Shown here piece after piece: positions 52,518 to 62,087 of a stretch of DNA of 64,000 nucleotides (its first letter is position 1; every line of letters begins with the position of its first letter). Position numbers and translations under genes: made by a program. The stretch is from Pseudomonas sp. PDM15. GTDB taxonomy: Bacteria; Pseudomonadota; Gammaproteobacteria; Pseudomonadales; Pseudomonadaceae. Location: NCBI RefSeq assembly GCF_014851565.1, contig NZ_JACVAA010000003.1, positions 558,001 to 622,000 of the forward strand. Reading direction: 5' to 3'. Below the pieces are notes generated by a model, which worked only from the letters and a program-made list of their open reading frames with translations, had not been told where the DNA came from and did no database searches.

Positions 52518-52898
52518 TCAGTGACTGATGGCATCCCAACCGGATTTCACGTTGCGCAACAGCTCGGCCACTTCATCGATGATAGCCACATCGTTGCCGA
52601 TGTTGGCCTCGACCAGGCGCGAAACCATGTACTCGTAGAGTCTGTCGAGATTAGCGGCAATTTCGCCGCCTTGCTGCAGATCGAGACTCTCGCGCAGGCC
52701 GCCGATAATACCAATTGCCTTGCTGATCAGCTCGCCTTTCGCGGCGTGCTGGCCATGCATCATGACGCCCTTGGCCTGAGCCAAGCGGGACAGGCCACCT
52801 TCCATAAGCATCTGAATCAGTCGATGCGGGCTGGCATCGCTGACCTGGGCCTGAGTGTTGACGGTTTGATACTGCCGAAGGGCCACCATTGCGTTCAT
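52518..52898 (-). CDS. fliS: Flagellin export chaperone FliS
   Basis: Binds flagellin and prevents polymerisation before export. The 126-residue product starts MNAMVALRQYQTVNTQAQVS and shows the family motifs SPHRLIQMLMEGGLSRLAQA and GGEIAANLDRLYEYMVSRLV. This copy is closest to P. aeruginosa FliS from memory. A second FliS lies just upstream. The start at 52898 gives the usual N-terminus. Confidence 0.94.
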   Translation of the reverse strand: MNAMVALRQYQTVNTQAQVSDASPHRLIQMLMEGGLSRLAQAKGVMMHGQHAAKGELISKAIGIIGGLRESLDLQQGGEIAANLDRLYEYMVSRLVEANIGNDVAIIDEVAELLRNVKSGWDAISH

Positions 52899-52985
52899 GA
52901 TTGCTCCACTGAACATTGCCTGGATACAGTCTCTGTATCGGCAAAGCGGCACTCATCTTGAGGACCGAGCGAAGCAAAAAACGGA

Positions 52986-53381
52986 TTATTCCGTAGCGGC
53001 GGCAGGCTCTACTTCGGGACCGATGCCATCCCAGGCGGACTTCAGCTGAGTCAGCAGCGCCTGCACTTCATCAAGACTACGCGGCGTATCGTCCAACGCC
53101 ACGCCGGCCAGACGGCGAGTCATGTAGTCATAGAGCGCATCGAGGTTCTCGGCGATCTCGCCGCCCAGCTTCTTGTCGAGGCTGGCCTGCAGTACCCCCA
53201 GGATAGTGATGGTGCTGCCCACCGCCATGCCACGGATTTCGATGTCGCCCTCTGCCTGCGCCTGGCGCGCCAGCATAACTCGCTCCAGGGCGCCATCCAG
53301 CAACATCTGCACGGCGCGATAGGGGCTGACCTCTTGGCTGGTCTTGACCTTTTTGTAGGTATCGATCGGCTTCTTGCTCAT
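52986..53381 (-). CDS. Second FliS-family chaperone
   Basis: The 131-residue product has the FliS layout ([40 protein letters not shown]) but differs clearly from the neighbouring FliS. It carries an acidic C-terminal tail ([11 protein letters not shown]). It may serve a different substrate or tune FliS. Start codons TTG-ATG-ATG follow the fliD stop; AAGGA is best spaced for the second ATG at 53381, with 53384 as an alternative. Confidence 0.88.
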   Translation of the reverse strand: MSKKPIDTYKKVKTSQEVSPYRAVQMLLDGALERVMLARQAQAEGDIEIRGMAVGSTITILGVLQASLDKKLGGEIAENLDALYDYMTRRLAGVALDDTPRSLDEVQALLTQLKSAWDGIGPEVEPAAATE

Positions 53382-53383
53382 CA

Positions 53384-55141
53384 TCAATCCTTCTTCACGA
53401 GGCCGGGCAGGCTGGCCAACTGATTAGCCAGGCTCTCGCTGGTCTTCTGCAGACGGGAAACCAGTTGGTCCATGGCGGTGTACTGGGCGACCAGACGATC
53501 CTGAACCTTGGCGATACGCATATCGAGAGCCTCACGCTGGTCGTCGATATTGGACAGCGTGCTCTGGAGAGCCTTGGTGCGCTGATCAAGCACGCCGTCG
53601 CTCTTCAGGTAGTTATTGACATTGGCCTCCAGACGCCCCATCAGGCCGTTGTCGCCGGCCAGGTATTCGGAGACCTGCTCGAAGTTGCTGTCCAGCGCTG
53701 TGGTCAGCTTGGTGTCGTCAATCTTCAGGGTGCCATCTTTCTGGGTAGTGATACCCAGCTGGGCAAGTGCCTGAATGCCCTCGCCGCCGGCCATCTTCAC
53801 TAGCTCGCTGCGCAACCCGGACACCAATCCTCTGGCGGTGACATCGCCCACTAAGGCACCGGTGACCGGATTCTCCCCCTCACCCATTGGCACCACGGCC
53901 GTCATCTGTCCCACACTGGTCATCAGGCTGTTATAGCCATCGACGAACTTTTGCAGATTGGTTTTGACCGTCGCTTTATCCACACCAATGGTCACGTCGA
54001 CCGTCTTGCCGGCAGCGATGTCAGCGGAGCTCTGAATGCCGGCGAGATTCAGTGTGACGCCATCGATGGCGGAGGTGACCGAGTTGCTGTCGCTGACTAC
54101 CTTGAGGCCATCGACGAACAACACGGCGGACTGAGCCTTGCTGATGATGCCGGCCGCACCGGTAGTGGAGTTTGGACCGGTAATGGTAGAGGTCGTACCC
54201 GTCGCCGGATTGAGAGTAGTCAGTGCGTTGCTGCCAACGGAACCACCGGACGAGGTAGCACTGGCAGTCAGGTCGGTGCCATTGGAGGAACTGAGCACCA
54301 GACGGGCACCGGAGGCATCGGTCTGGATAGCCGCAGAGATGCCTTGGGGATTGCCATTGATATTGATCAGGTCACGAACGTCTTCCATGGTGAAGCCATC
54401 AGGGATGGTCACGTTCAAATTGACGTCGCCTGAGGAGATGGAGATGTCGCCCCCCTGGAAGGTGGAGGTGGGACCACCCGCGAAGCTGGGTAGCTGCAGG
54501 CTCGAAGATGGCTTGAATGCTTGAGTGGTCAGCGCCACCGTGCCGGTGGTGACACCGTCTTCGGTAGCCGCAACCTCGATGTCGTTGCCTTCACCCGTCT
54601 TGCTGGAGCTCAGCACCAGGCGCGAACCCGAGGAGTCAGTGACTATGGTCGCGCTGACGCCGGCACTCTTGCCTTGGGCATTGATGGCATCACGCACGCC
54701 GGCCAGCGTGTTGTTGGCCGCAGTGACATTGACCTCGAAATTGGAAGAGCCCGTGGAGATGGTTAGCTTGCCGCTGTTGAACTTGGTCGAAGAGCTGGAA
54801 TCGACCGATTGCAGGCCGACCTTGCTGCTGGAGGCCAGTTGCTGCACCTGCACACTGTACTTGCCGGCAATGGCCGAGCTGGTGGCCTTGGCGGTGAGCA
54901 CCGAAGTGTTATTGGACAAGGCAGTCCGGCTATCGAAGATGGAAGCTTTGTTAAGCCCCTGAATAGCCGTCTGCAGGCCGCTCAGAGAACCCTTGAGCGT
55001 TCCGAGCGCGGAGAAGCGCGAGGTGGTGGCCTTTTCTAGGCGGTCCAGCTGCAGAGTCTTCGGCGCCTTCTCAGCGTTAACTAGCGCGGCGACGATTTCA
55101 TCAATCTTGATGCCCGTTCCAACACCTAGTATTCCAGCCAT
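53384..55141 (-). CDS. fliD: Flagellar filament cap protein FliD (HAP2)
   Basis: Forms the filament cap under which flagellin folds; in Pseudomonas it also binds mucin. The 585-residue product has conserved N-terminal ([20 protein letters not shown]) and C-terminal coiled-coil ends ([20 protein letters not shown]). The Ser/Thr/Gly-rich variable centre contains two similar blocks around [15 protein letters not shown] and [15 protein letters not shown]. It is longer than P. aeruginosa FliD (about 475 residues). This may reflect duplication of the exposed domain. Confidence 0.94.
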   Translation of the reverse strand: MAGILGVGTGIKIDEIVAALVNAEKAPKTLQLDRLEKATTSRFSALGTLKGSLSGLQTAIQGLNKASIFDSRTALSNNTSVLTAKATSSAIAGKYSVQVQQLASSSKVGLQSVDSSSSTKFNSGKLTISTGSSNFEVNVTAANNTLAGVRDAINAQGKSAGVSATIVTDSSGSRLVLSSSKTGEGNDIEVAATEDGVTTGTVALTTQAFKPSSSLQLPSFAGGPTSTFQGGDISISSGDVNLNVTIPDGFTMEDVRDLININGNPQGISAAIQTDASGARLVLSSSNGTDLTASATSSGGSVGSNALTTLNPATGTTSTITGPNSTTGAAGIISKAQSAVLFVDGLKVVSDSNSVTSAIDGVTLNLAGIQSSADIAAGKTVDVTIGVDKATVKTNLQKFVDGYNSLMTSVGQMTAVVPMGEGENPVTGALVGDVTARGLVSGLRSELVKMAGGEGIQALAQLGITTQKDGTLKIDDTKLTTALDSNFEQVSEYLAGDNGLMGRLEANVNNYLKSDGVLDQRTKALQSTLSNIDDQREALDMRIAKVQDRLVAQYTAMDQLVSRLQKTSESLANQLASLPGLVKKD

Positions 55142-55190
55142 ATCTCACCTCGCCAAAAAAATGACTTTTAACGCCTCATGAGCGCTAACA

Positions 55191-55206
55191 GTCAAAAGCC
55201 GTGCCA
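55191..55206 (-). promoter_or_regulatory. Weak sigma-54-like site upstream of fliD
   Basis: On the minus strand TGGCACGGCTTTTGAC has a perfect -24 half, but the -12 GC is replaced by GA. Distance to the fliD ATG (49 nt) is suitable. The fliD operon is RpoN dependent in P. aeruginosa. Confidence 0.45.
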
Positions 55207-55218
55207 ACACTTTGGGCG

Positions 55219-55599
55219 TCAGGCCTCGGCCTTGAACAGCAGACTGCGCACTTCCTCCAGACTTTCCGCCAACTGCAGCGCCTCTTCGGAAGGAATCTGC
55301 CGAATGATATCCCCGGAACTGGAGTCGGTGACTTTCACCACCACCCTGCCGGACGTGTCTTCCACCGAAAAGTTGATGTTGCGTCGAACCGACTGGACGA
55401 ACTCCTGGATAGTCGATACCGCAGATTCGACCTGATCCCGCGATGCCTCGGTCTGTTCGGTGGCTGCCGCCCTGCTCGCCTGCTCCTCACCGCTCGCCTC
55501 GACGGCGCCGGTTACCTGCTTGGGCTCGGATGCAGCGGGCGCCTTGCCCCCACTGGCCAGAGCCGGATTCAGCGAATTCTTGATTGAGCCGACGTCCAT
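55219..55599 (-). CDS. flaG: FlaG family flagellar protein
   Basis: A 126-residue protein with a disordered Ala/Gln/Glu-rich first half. The C-terminal FlaG domain is present (RNINFSVEDTSGRVVVKVTD; IIRQIPSEEALQLAESL). FlaG affects filament length in Pseudomonas and Campylobacter. It lies between fliC and fliD, the standard position. AGGAG precedes the ATG. Confidence 0.93.
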   Translation of the reverse strand: MDVGSIKNSLNPALASGGKAPAASEPKQVTGAVEASGEEQASRAAATEQTEASRDQVESAVSTIQEFVQSVRRNINFSVEDTSGRVVVKVTDSSSGDIIRQIPSEEALQLAESLEEVRSLLFKAEA

Positions 55600-55622
55600 A
55601 AATTTCTCCTCACAATGAGGTA

Positions 55623-55653
55623 GCGGGGAGAAGAGCCAAGCCCTTCTCCCCGC
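55623..55653 (-). terminator. Strong hairpin between fliC and flaG
   Basis: A perfect 11-bp GC-rich stem (55623-55633 with 55643-55653, 9-nt loop) follows the fliC stop by 18 nt. There is no T-run after it on the minus strand, so it may only partly terminate or may protect the abundant fliC mRNA. Confidence 0.55.
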
Positions 55654-55671
55654 AGTCTAGCGCCTTTGGCC

Positions 55672-57291
55672 TTAGCCGAGCAGGCTGAGTACAGCCTGCG
55701 GCAGCTGGTTGGCCTGGGCCAGGATTGCAGTACCGGCTTGCTGCAGGATCTGATTCTTGGTCAGTTCCGAGGTTTCGGCAGCGAAGTCAGTGTCGCGGAT
55801 CCGGCTACGAGCAGCAGAAGCGTTCTCCGAGATGTTCTGCAGGTTCGAGATGGTGTTCTCGAAGCGGTTCTGCACAGCACCGAGCTGAGCGCGCTGACTG
55901 TCGATGTTGGAGATCGCCGAGCTGATGATACCCAAGGCGTTCTGCGCACCGACCGCAGTACCGATATCCACCTCGTCCACCGATTCCAGGGTGCTGTAAA
56001 CGCTAGCAGCTTGGTTACCGGCATCGACAGTGTCGAAGTTCTCTACCTCGAAGGCATCCGGCGACTCGAAACGCACCTGACCGACGGTCACAGCACCATC
56101 ACTGCCATCACCGGTCAGGGCAGCAACAGCGCCCACGGTATCGCTGGCATCTTCACCATCGTCTACGCCGTTGTCGCCATTGAAGGCCATGCTCTGCAGT
56201 TCAGCAGTGACGGTGGTGGCAGCGCCCAGGTCATCCACGGCAGAAGCGGTGAACTCGGTGATGCCAATATCGTCGCCGTTCTCGCTGGTCAGCTCCAAGG
56301 TGCCATCATTGAGCACAGTTGCGCTGACACCTGTGCGACCGGTCTCCTTGTTGATCGCATCGGCCAGACCGGACATATCGCTCCAATCGGTCATGTTGGC
56401 GGAGATGCTGACGCCATCGCTCTCTTCGGCATTGTTGGAGCCGTACAGGGTGAAGCTGATGGTACCGCCGGTCTGGGTATTGCTGAAGGCGCCGCCACCT
56501 GTAGCCTGCAGGCGGGCCACGGTGCGGGCATCGGCGGTCACGCCGGTGGAACCGGACACGTTGTTCACCGCGTTAGCCAGGTCACGAGCGGAAGTGCCGT
56601 CAGTCAGCGCGACCGAAGCGGTCCCCAGTTTGCCCTTGATGGTCAGACCATCGGTGTTAGCCGGGGAAGAGGCGTAGCCAACATCGGTAGAGATCACGTC
56701 GGTGTAGCCGGCGACCACGGAGGCTGCGATACCAGCCTGCGAATCAGTGCCTGCAGAGACGCTGCTGTTGAAGCGGTTTGCACCGATGCGCGAGGCGGAA
56801 GCCGCGCCGACGGATACGCTGATGGTTTCGAAGGCGTTGGCGCCGACCTGGAAGCTCTGCGAACCAAAGGTACCGTCGAGGATCTTGCGACCACCGAAGC
56901 TGGTGGTATCGGCGATACGATTCAGTTCCTGTTGCAGTTGGGACACTTCGTCCTGCAGAGCGGCACGTTCGCTGGCGCCGTTAGAGCCGTTGGCCGATTG
57001 CAGTGCCAGATCACGCATACGCTGCAGGATGCCGGTGGACTGCTGCAGGGCACCTTCAGCAGTTTGCGACAGGGAGATACCGTCGTTAGCGTTGCGGGTA
57101 GCAACGTTCAGACCGTTGATCTGGCTGGTCAGACGGTTGGAGATCTGCAGACCAGCAGCGTCGTCTTTGGCGCTGTTGATGCGGAAACCGGTGGACAGGC
57201 GCTGGAGAGAAGTATCCAGACCCTTGGACGAGGTGCCGAGGTTACGCTGAGTGTTCAGCGAGGCTACGTTTGTGTTGACTGTAAGGGCCAT
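55672..57291 (-). CDS. fliC: Flagellin FliC
   Basis: Filament subunit. The 539-residue product has conserved D0/D1 ends ([59 protein letters not shown]). The Ser/Thr/Asp/Gly-rich central region (about residues 180-420) would form the exposed D2/D3 domains. It is longer than the P. aeruginosa a- and b-type flagellins. The exposed Ser/Thr residues are plausible glycosylation sites, given the neighbouring sugar operon. The start at 57291 is the conserved MALTVNTN. Confidence 0.96.
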   Translation of the reverse strand: MALTVNTNVASLNTQRNLGTSSKGLDTSLQRLSTGFRINSAKDDAAGLQISNRLTSQINGLNVATRNANDGISLSQTAEGALQQSTGILQRMRDLALQSANGSNGASERAALQDEVSQLQQELNRIADTTSFGGRKILDGTFGSQSFQVGANAFETISVSVGAASASRIGANRFNSSVSAGTDSQAGIAASVVAGYTDVISTDVGYASSPANTDGLTIKGKLGTASVALTDGTSARDLANAVNNVSGSTGVTADARTVARLQATGGGAFSNTQTGGTISFTLYGSNNAEESDGVSISANMTDWSDMSGLADAINKETGRTGVSATVLNDGTLELTSENGDDIGITEFTASAVDDLGAATTVTAELQSMAFNGDNGVDDGEDASDTVGAVAALTGDGSDGAVTVGQVRFESPDAFEVENFDTVDAGNQAASVYSTLESVDEVDIGTAVGAQNALGIISSAISNIDSQRAQLGAVQNRFENTISNLQNISENASAARSRIRDTDFAAETSELTKNQILQQAGTAILAQANQLPQAVLSLLG

Positions 57292-57392
57292 GGTGTTTGC
57301 CTCCAAAGGACCGTGCTACTGAGTTTGTCTGAGCCTGCGAGCTTTGGGCCTGCTTTTGCTCAGACGCCCCATAAAGTTCGCATTCGGTAATT

Positions 57393-57419
57393 TTATCGGC
57401 GCTACCGGCGGCAACTTTA
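57393..57419 (-). promoter_or_regulatory. Sigma-28 (FliA) promoter upstream of fliC
   Basis: On the minus strand TAAA, 15 nt, then GCCGATAA matches the sigma-28 consensus exactly. It ends about 100 nt before the fliC ATG. The rest of the 264-nt gap is AT-rich, without other clear signals. Confidence 0.92.
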
Positions 57420-57555
57420 GGTGGCTTTAGCAAGGAAAATCGATTTTTTTTATCGCTTTGAAAACAGATACTTAGAAGAAGAAAACGGTCCAGCGAGGCA
57501 GGAAAAAGAGATTTTTGACGCGCCGAACCAGGGTCAGCGCGCCATTCCCTGTGGA

Positions 57556-58320
57556 TCAGACCCGCTTCAACCAGGCATCAGGCCAGTGGGTAATGTTCTG
57601 ACTTAGGCTGCTCTCGTTGAAAAGCCAGGCTGGCTGCTCGATCACGAACTGCGGATTGGCCTTGGCGAAGTCGATGGCTGCATTGGAGGGGTTGTCGGTA
57701 GCCCAATCCTTGCCGGCACGGGGTACATCCTTCACTTCCTTCATCACGCCATCGGTAGAGACGATGTAGGAGCCCTTGGTCACCAGCGGCGAATACAGGC
57801 GCAGCTCTTCAGCCACGTGCGCATAGGTGTGGTTGGAGTCGAGGATCACCAGCACCGTCTCGCCCGGTTTGATCAGTGATTTCACCTGGGCCACGATATC
57901 GTCGGCAATCGAACTGCCCTCGATAAGGGTCAGGTAGCTGAACAGCTCATGCTCCTCAATGGCCTTGCGGTTGTGTGGGCGGATTTCGATGTCCACACCG
58001 ATCACCCGCCCCTTGCCCATGGCCTTGAACAGGCTGGCGTAATAAATGAGGGAGCCGCCGTGGGCAATGCCGGTCTCGACGATCACGTCCGGCTTGACGC
58101 TGTAGATCACTTCCTGGATGCGGATCATGTCTTCCGGCAGCTGGATCACCGGGCGGCCCATCCAGGAGAAGGTATAGGGATATTTCTGGTTCCAGCCGAG
58201 GTTGACCCATTGCTGGGACAGCAGCTCGAAGGATTCGTCGGTGTACAGATCCAGCTCGCGGACGGCACCGCCCTCTTCCAGGATCAGCTTCTTGTTATCG
58301 GTATCGACTGTCAGTTTCAC
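57556..58320 (-). CDS. CmcI/rhamnosyl O-methyltransferase-family protein
   Basis: Probable SAM-dependent O-methyltransferase for a sugar. The 254-residue product shows VIVETGIAHGGSLIYYAS (SAM motif I), GKGRVIGVDIEIRPHNRKA and VLVILDSNHTYAHVAEEL, typical of the cephalosporin hydroxylase/CmcI-like family, often seen in glycan clusters. The GTG at 58320 is preceded by GGAAAGGAG, so it is preferred over the ATG-like extension at 58359. It is the last gene of the sugar operon and the closest to fliC. Confidence 0.82.
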   Translation of the reverse strand: MKLTVDTDNKKLILEEGGAVRELDLYTDESFELLSQQWVNLGWNQKYPYTFSWMGRPVIQLPEDMIRIQEVIYSVKPDVIVETGIAHGGSLIYYASLFKAMGKGRVIGVDIEIRPHNRKAIEEHELFSYLTLIEGSSIADDIVAQVKSLIKPGETVLVILDSNHTYAHVAEELRLYSPLVTKGSYIVSTDGVMKEVKDVPRAGKDWATDNPSNAAIDFAKANPQFVIEQPAWLFNESSLSQNITHWPDAWLKRV

Positions 58321-58340
58321 GTCCTGCTCCTTTCCGAGTA

Positions 58341-59237
58341 TCAAATTCGCCCACGCCACCAGACGAGGGCATCATCCAAACCGCTATGCAGATCGAACCG
58401 CGGCTTCCAGCCGGTGGCCAGCAGGCGCTGGTTGTCGGCGATCAGCAACGGCGGATCATTGGCCGCAACCGAGATCGCACCGAATTGCAGCAGGTGTTCT
58501 GCGTCCAGCTGCCTGGCCAGGTACTCAATGACCTCGCGCAGGCGTATCGGCTGGCCGCCGCCAATATTGAATGAGCCATCAGCCTTGGTTTGCAGCAACT
58601 GCACCATGGCTGCAGCAACATCCGCCACATGCAGCAGGTCGCGCAATTGCTCGCCATGGGAGCAGCGCGCCGGCTCGCCCTTGAGCAAGGAGCCTAGTAC
58701 CGCCGGGACCAGACGCCCTTGAGCCTCATACGGGCCATAGGCGTGAAAGATCCGCGCCCAGGCCACCGGCATACCGTGCAGCTGGCCGAACAGCTCGGCC
58801 AACTCGCGAGTGACATTCTTGCAACGGCCGTAGGGGGTCGCTGGCTGCAAGGGAGTTTCATACTCCCGACAGATGCCCTCACCACCCCAGTCGTATTCGG
58901 CACAGCTGCCGACCAGCACGGCATGTTCGCCACCGTGGCGCTGAAACGCTTCCAGCAGCTCCAGAGTCGACCGCACCCAGCCGAGATTGTCCGGCGAGGT
59001 CCAATACACCCCGGGCTTGGCGCACCAGGCTAGATGCAGCAAGCGCTGCGGGCGAACTCTATCGATCAGCGCAGCAGACGCACCTGGCTCAAGCAGATCG
59101 ACACGGTACTGGTTGGCCACGCCATCCAGTGACTGCTGGCCGCAGGCCGCGTGCACTTCATGCCCTGCCGCCTGCAGCTGCTCGACCACCTGGCGGCCGA
59201 CGAAGCCGCTGGCACCCGTGACCAGCACTCGCGCCAT
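58341..59237 (-). CDS. NAD-dependent nucleotide-sugar epimerase/reductase
   Basis: Short-chain (extended SDR) enzyme, 298 residues, starting MARVLVTGASGFVGRQVVEQ with the Rossmann GxxGxxG motif. The catalytic serine is in VLVGSCAEYDWGG, and YxxxK is in PYGRCKNVT. It probably reduces or epimerises the 4-keto intermediate of the CDP-sugar made by RfbF/RfbG, giving the final deoxy-sugar; the exact product cannot be told. Its start overlaps the methyltransferase stop by one base. Confidence 0.82.
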   Translation of the reverse strand: MARVLVTGASGFVGRQVVEQLQAAGHEVHAACGQQSLDGVANQYRVDLLEPGASAALIDRVRPQRLLHLAWCAKPGVYWTSPDNLGWVRSTLELLEAFQRHGGEHAVLVGSCAEYDWGGEGICREYETPLQPATPYGRCKNVTRELAELFGQLHGMPVAWARIFHAYGPYEAQGRLVPAVLGSLLKGEPARCSHGEQLRDLLHVADVAAAMVQLLQTKADGSFNIGGGQPIRLREVIEYLARQLDAEHLLQFGAISVAANDPPLLIADNQRLLATGWKPRFDLHSGLDDALVWWRGRI

Positions 59238-60460
59238 CAGAGGCTCCGCAGCTCGGGCACGGCCACCACGAACTGGCCCCCCCAGGATTTGACCATAGCC
59301 TGCTGCGCCATTACCTCGGCCAGAAGGTTCCATGGCAGCACCAGGACATAGTCCGGCTTCTCAGCTGCAATACGCGCCGGTTCAACGATAGGAATCCGGC
59401 TGCCCGGCAGGAACTTGCCCTGTTTATGAGGGTTGGCGTCGGCAACCCAGGCCAGCAGGTCGCCACGCACGCCGGCGTAGTTGAGCAGCGTATTACCCTT
59501 GGCAGCCGCCCCGTAACCCACGACTTTCTTGCCTTCGACCTTGGCCTTGAGCAGGAAACGCAGCAGCTCGTGCTTGATACGTTCGGCGGCCGGCGCCAAG
59601 CTGGCGTAGTAGGCAACGGTCTTGACGCCGCTCTCCTCCTCGCGCGTCAGCATCGCAGCGACTGCCGCCGATACCGGACGCTCGCCAGCGGTGTGCTGAG
59701 CAAACACCCGCAACGAACCACCGTGAGTGGGCAACTCTTCGACGTCGAACACGGCCAGGCCATTGCGCGCGCAGAGCGCCTGCACGGCCGTCAGCGACAG
59801 GTAGGAATAGTGCTCATGGTAGAGCGTGTCGAACTGATGCTCAGCCATCAGCCGCAGCAGATGGGGGAACTCGAAGGTCACCACGCCAGTCGGCTTGAGC
59901 AGCGCAGCAAAGCCTTTGAGGAAGTCATTGATGTCCGGCACATGGGCCAGCACGTTGTTGGCTACCATCAGGTCGGCGCCCCAGCCCTCTTCTGCCAGCT
60001 TGCGCCCAACCGCCTCGCCGAAGAACAGCTCGCGAATCTCCAGGCCTTTCTCCCGCGCAGCCCGTGCCGTGCTGGCAGTCGGTTCGATACCCAGACAGGG
60101 AATGCCACGCTTGGCCACGTACTGCAGCAGGTAACCATCGTTGGCGGCGATTTCCACCACCCGACTCTGCGCATTCAGGCCGAAGCGTTCGGTCATGCTC
60201 GATACATAGCGGTCAGCATGCGCTAACCAGCTGCTGGAGAAAGAGCTGAAGTAGGCGTAGTCGGCATCGAACAGGCTGTCAGCGCCGCGGTAGTCCTCGG
60301 TTTGTACCAGCCAGCAGGAGTCGCACACCTGAACCCGCAACGGCACCCACTGCTCCGCCTGGTCGAGCTGCGCGGCACTGACATAGGCATTGGACGGCGG
60401 CGCCGTACCCAGGTCGATCAACGGCAGGTGCAGGTGCGCACCACAGCCACGGCAATTCAT
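59237..60460 (-). CDS. Sugar C-methyltransferase with N-terminal zinc domain
   Basis: A 407-residue SAM-dependent enzyme. It starts with a zinc-binding domain (Cys3, Cys6, Cys46, Cys49: MNCRGCG ... VCDSCW). The methyltransferase core has VVEIAANDGYLLQYV at residues 101-115, and a C-terminal domain carries VVGYGAAAKGNTLLNY. This three-part architecture is that of NDP-hexose C-methyltransferases such as TylC3, which methylate a carbon next to a 4-keto group. It implies a branched-chain sugar. It overlaps the 3,5-epimerase gene by 4 nt. Confidence 0.87.
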   Translation of the reverse strand: MNCRGCGAHLHLPLIDLGTAPPSNAYVSAAQLDQAEQWVPLRVQVCDSCWLVQTEDYRGADSLFDADYAYFSSFSSSWLAHADRYVSSMTERFGLNAQSRVVEIAANDGYLLQYVAKRGIPCLGIEPTASTARAAREKGLEIRELFFGEAVGRKLAEEGWGADLMVANNVLAHVPDINDFLKGFAALLKPTGVVTFEFPHLLRLMAEHQFDTLYHEHYSYLSLTAVQALCARNGLAVFDVEELPTHGGSLRVFAQHTAGERPVSAAVAAMLTREEESGVKTVAYYASLAPAAERIKHELLRFLLKAKVEGKKVVGYGAAAKGNTLLNYAGVRGDLLAWVADANPHKQGKFLPGSRIPIVEPARIAAEKPDYVLVLPWNLLAEVMAQQAMVKSWGGQFVVAVPELRSL

Positions 60461-61017
60461 AGACGTACTCCTTGGAAACTCTCATCCAGCAGCGGATGGC
60501 CGGCATCGCGGGCCGACAGGTTCTTGAATAGCAGCGGCCAGTCGATGGCCAGGCGTGGGTCGCTGACGGACAAGCCGCCCTCGTGGCCCGGGGTGTAGTC
60601 GGCGCTGTGCAGGTAGAGCAGCTCGGCATCGTCGCTAAGCGCCTGGAAGCCGTGGGCGAAGCCAGGTGGCAACAGCAGGCTGCGGCCGTCGCCCTCTTCC
60701 AGGCGTTCGGCATGCCAGTGCAGGAAAGTCGGCGAGCCCTGGCGCACGTCCACTGCCACATCCCACACGGCGCCGCGCAGGCAGCTGATCAGCTTGCTTT
60801 CGGCGTGCGGCGGATACTGGAAATGCAGGCCGCGCACGGTGCCACGCTCGCGGGTCAGCGACTGGTTGATCTGTCGTACATGAAATGGCTGGCCGAACAG
60901 CTGCAGGCTGCCTTCGCAGTACAGACGGGCGAAACGCCCACGCTCGTCCTTGTGTACACGGTGCTGCAGGGCGAACAGCCCGGGCAGCGGCAGCTCGATC
61001 AGCTGCAATTCGCTCAT
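60457..61017 (-). CDS. dTDP-4-dehydrorhamnose 3,5-epimerase-like protein
   Basis: Cupin-fold RmlC-family enzyme, 186 residues, with RGTVRGLHFQYPPHAESKLI (catalytic His), VWDVAVDVRQGSPTF, LPPGFAHGFQAL and YTPGHEGGLSVSDPRLAIDW. Since the neighbours make CDP-4-keto-6-deoxyglucose, it probably acts on a CDP- rather than dTDP-linked sugar, possibly as a single-site epimerase. It overlaps both neighbours by 4 nt. Confidence 0.87.
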   Translation of the reverse strand: MSELQLIELPLPGLFALQHRVHKDERGRFARLYCEGSLQLFGQPFHVRQINQSLTRERGTVRGLHFQYPPHAESKLISCLRGAVWDVAVDVRQGSPTFLHWHAERLEEGDGRSLLLPPGFAHGFQALSDDAELLYLHSADYTPGHEGGLSVSDPRLAIDWPLLFKNLSARDAGHPLLDESFQGVRL

Positions 61018-62087
61018 GCTTGCCCCCAGTAGCCGGCCAGCTGCGCCAGGGTTACGGCGCGCATGTCGTCGCCGCGCTGCCAGGCCAGATGCCAGTCGAG
61101 GGTCTGTTGCAGGCAGTCGTCCAGCGCCCAGCGTGGCTGCCAGCCAAGCAATTGGCGCGCGCGGCTGCTGTCCAGGCGCAACAGGCCGGCCTCGTGCAGC
61201 TCGCTCTGCTCGACCTTGAGACCAGGCGCCTGCGGCCAGCGCGCAGCAAGACGCGCCACCACCTCGCCAACATTGCAGGTATCACTATCGGCCGGCCCGA
61301 AGTTCCAGGCGCCAGCCACCGCCGTGCCCTGCTCATAAAGGCCCTGGGCCAGTTGCAGATAGCCGGCCAGCGGTTCCAGGGCGTGCTGCCAAGGACGCAC
61401 AGCTTGGGGATAACGTAGGGTCACCGGTTCGCCGCGCGACCAGGCCGCCAGCACATCCGGCACCAGGCGATCGGCAGAGAAGTCGCCACCGCCCAGCACG
61501 TTACCCGCGCGCGCCGTGGCGAGGGCCAGGCCATGCTCGGCGTAACGGGAAACCGGGAAAAAGGACGATGCAAAGGACTGCGCGACCAATTCGCAGCACG
61601 CCTTGCTGCTGCTGTAGGGATCATGCCCGCCAAGCGGCTCGTTCTCCCGGTAGGCCCAGGCCCACTCATTGTTGGCGTAGACCTTATCAGTGGTCACCAC
61701 CACACAGGCCTTCACACCACCGGCTTGGCGTACCGCTTCGAGCAGGTGCAGGGTGCCCATTACGTTGCTGGCATAGGTGCCCAGCGGATCGCGATAACCT
61801 TCGCGCACCAAAGGCTGAGCCGCCAGGTGCAGAACGATCTCCGGCTTAACTTCGGCCACAACCGCCAACAGCGCCGGCAGATCACGCAGATCGCCAATGC
61901 GGCTATCAATGCCCTCACCCACCCGCGCCAGCTCGAACAGGCTGGGATCGGTGGAAGGATCAAGGGCGAAGCCGGTAACCTGAGCACCCCAACTCTGCAG
62001 CCAGAGCGCCAGCCAGCCGCCCTTGAAGCCGGTATGGCCGGTCAGCAGGACGCGCTTGCCACGCCAGAACTCGCGGTTCAGCTCCAC
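61014..62087 (-). CDS. rfbG: CDP-glucose 4,6-dehydratase
   Basis: Converts CDP-glucose to CDP-4-keto-6-deoxyglucose. The product is about 357 residues and shows [20 protein letters not shown] (NAD-binding), [11 protein letters not shown] and the catalytic YxxxK in [13 protein letters not shown]. It ends with the usual LDWHLAW region. I place the start at the GTG giving [20 protein letters not shown] (62096) and GTG (62117) upstream are alternatives. It overlaps rfbF. Confidence 0.92.
   Translation of the reverse strand: MELNREFWRGKRVLLTGHTGFKGGWLALWLQSWGAQVTGFALDPSTDPSLFELARVGEGIDSRIGDLRDLPALLAVVAEVKPEIVLHLAAQPLVREGYRDPLGTYASNVMGTLHLLEAVRQAGGVKACVVVTTDKVYANNEWAWAYRENEPLGGHDPYSSSKACCELVAQSFASSFFPVSRYAEHGLALATARAGNVLGGGDFSADRLVPDVLAAWSRGEPVTLRYPQAVRPWQHALEPLAGYLQLAQGLYEQGTAVAGAWNFGPADSDTCNVGEVVARLAARWPQAPGLKVEQSELHEAGLLRLDSSRARQLLGWQPRWALDDCLQQTLDWHLAWQRGDDMRAVTLAQLAGYWGQA

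Noticed and set aside
52923..52939. 7-bp inverted repeat GATACAG ... CTGTATC upstream of fliS
   Set aside because: Short, three-base loop, no flanking promoter or T-run; could be an operator but nothing supports it.
55666..57390. 574-codon plus-strand frame opposite fliC
   Set aside because: Repetitive Gly/Ala/Val/His-rich shadow of flagellin codons that also runs through the fliC control region.
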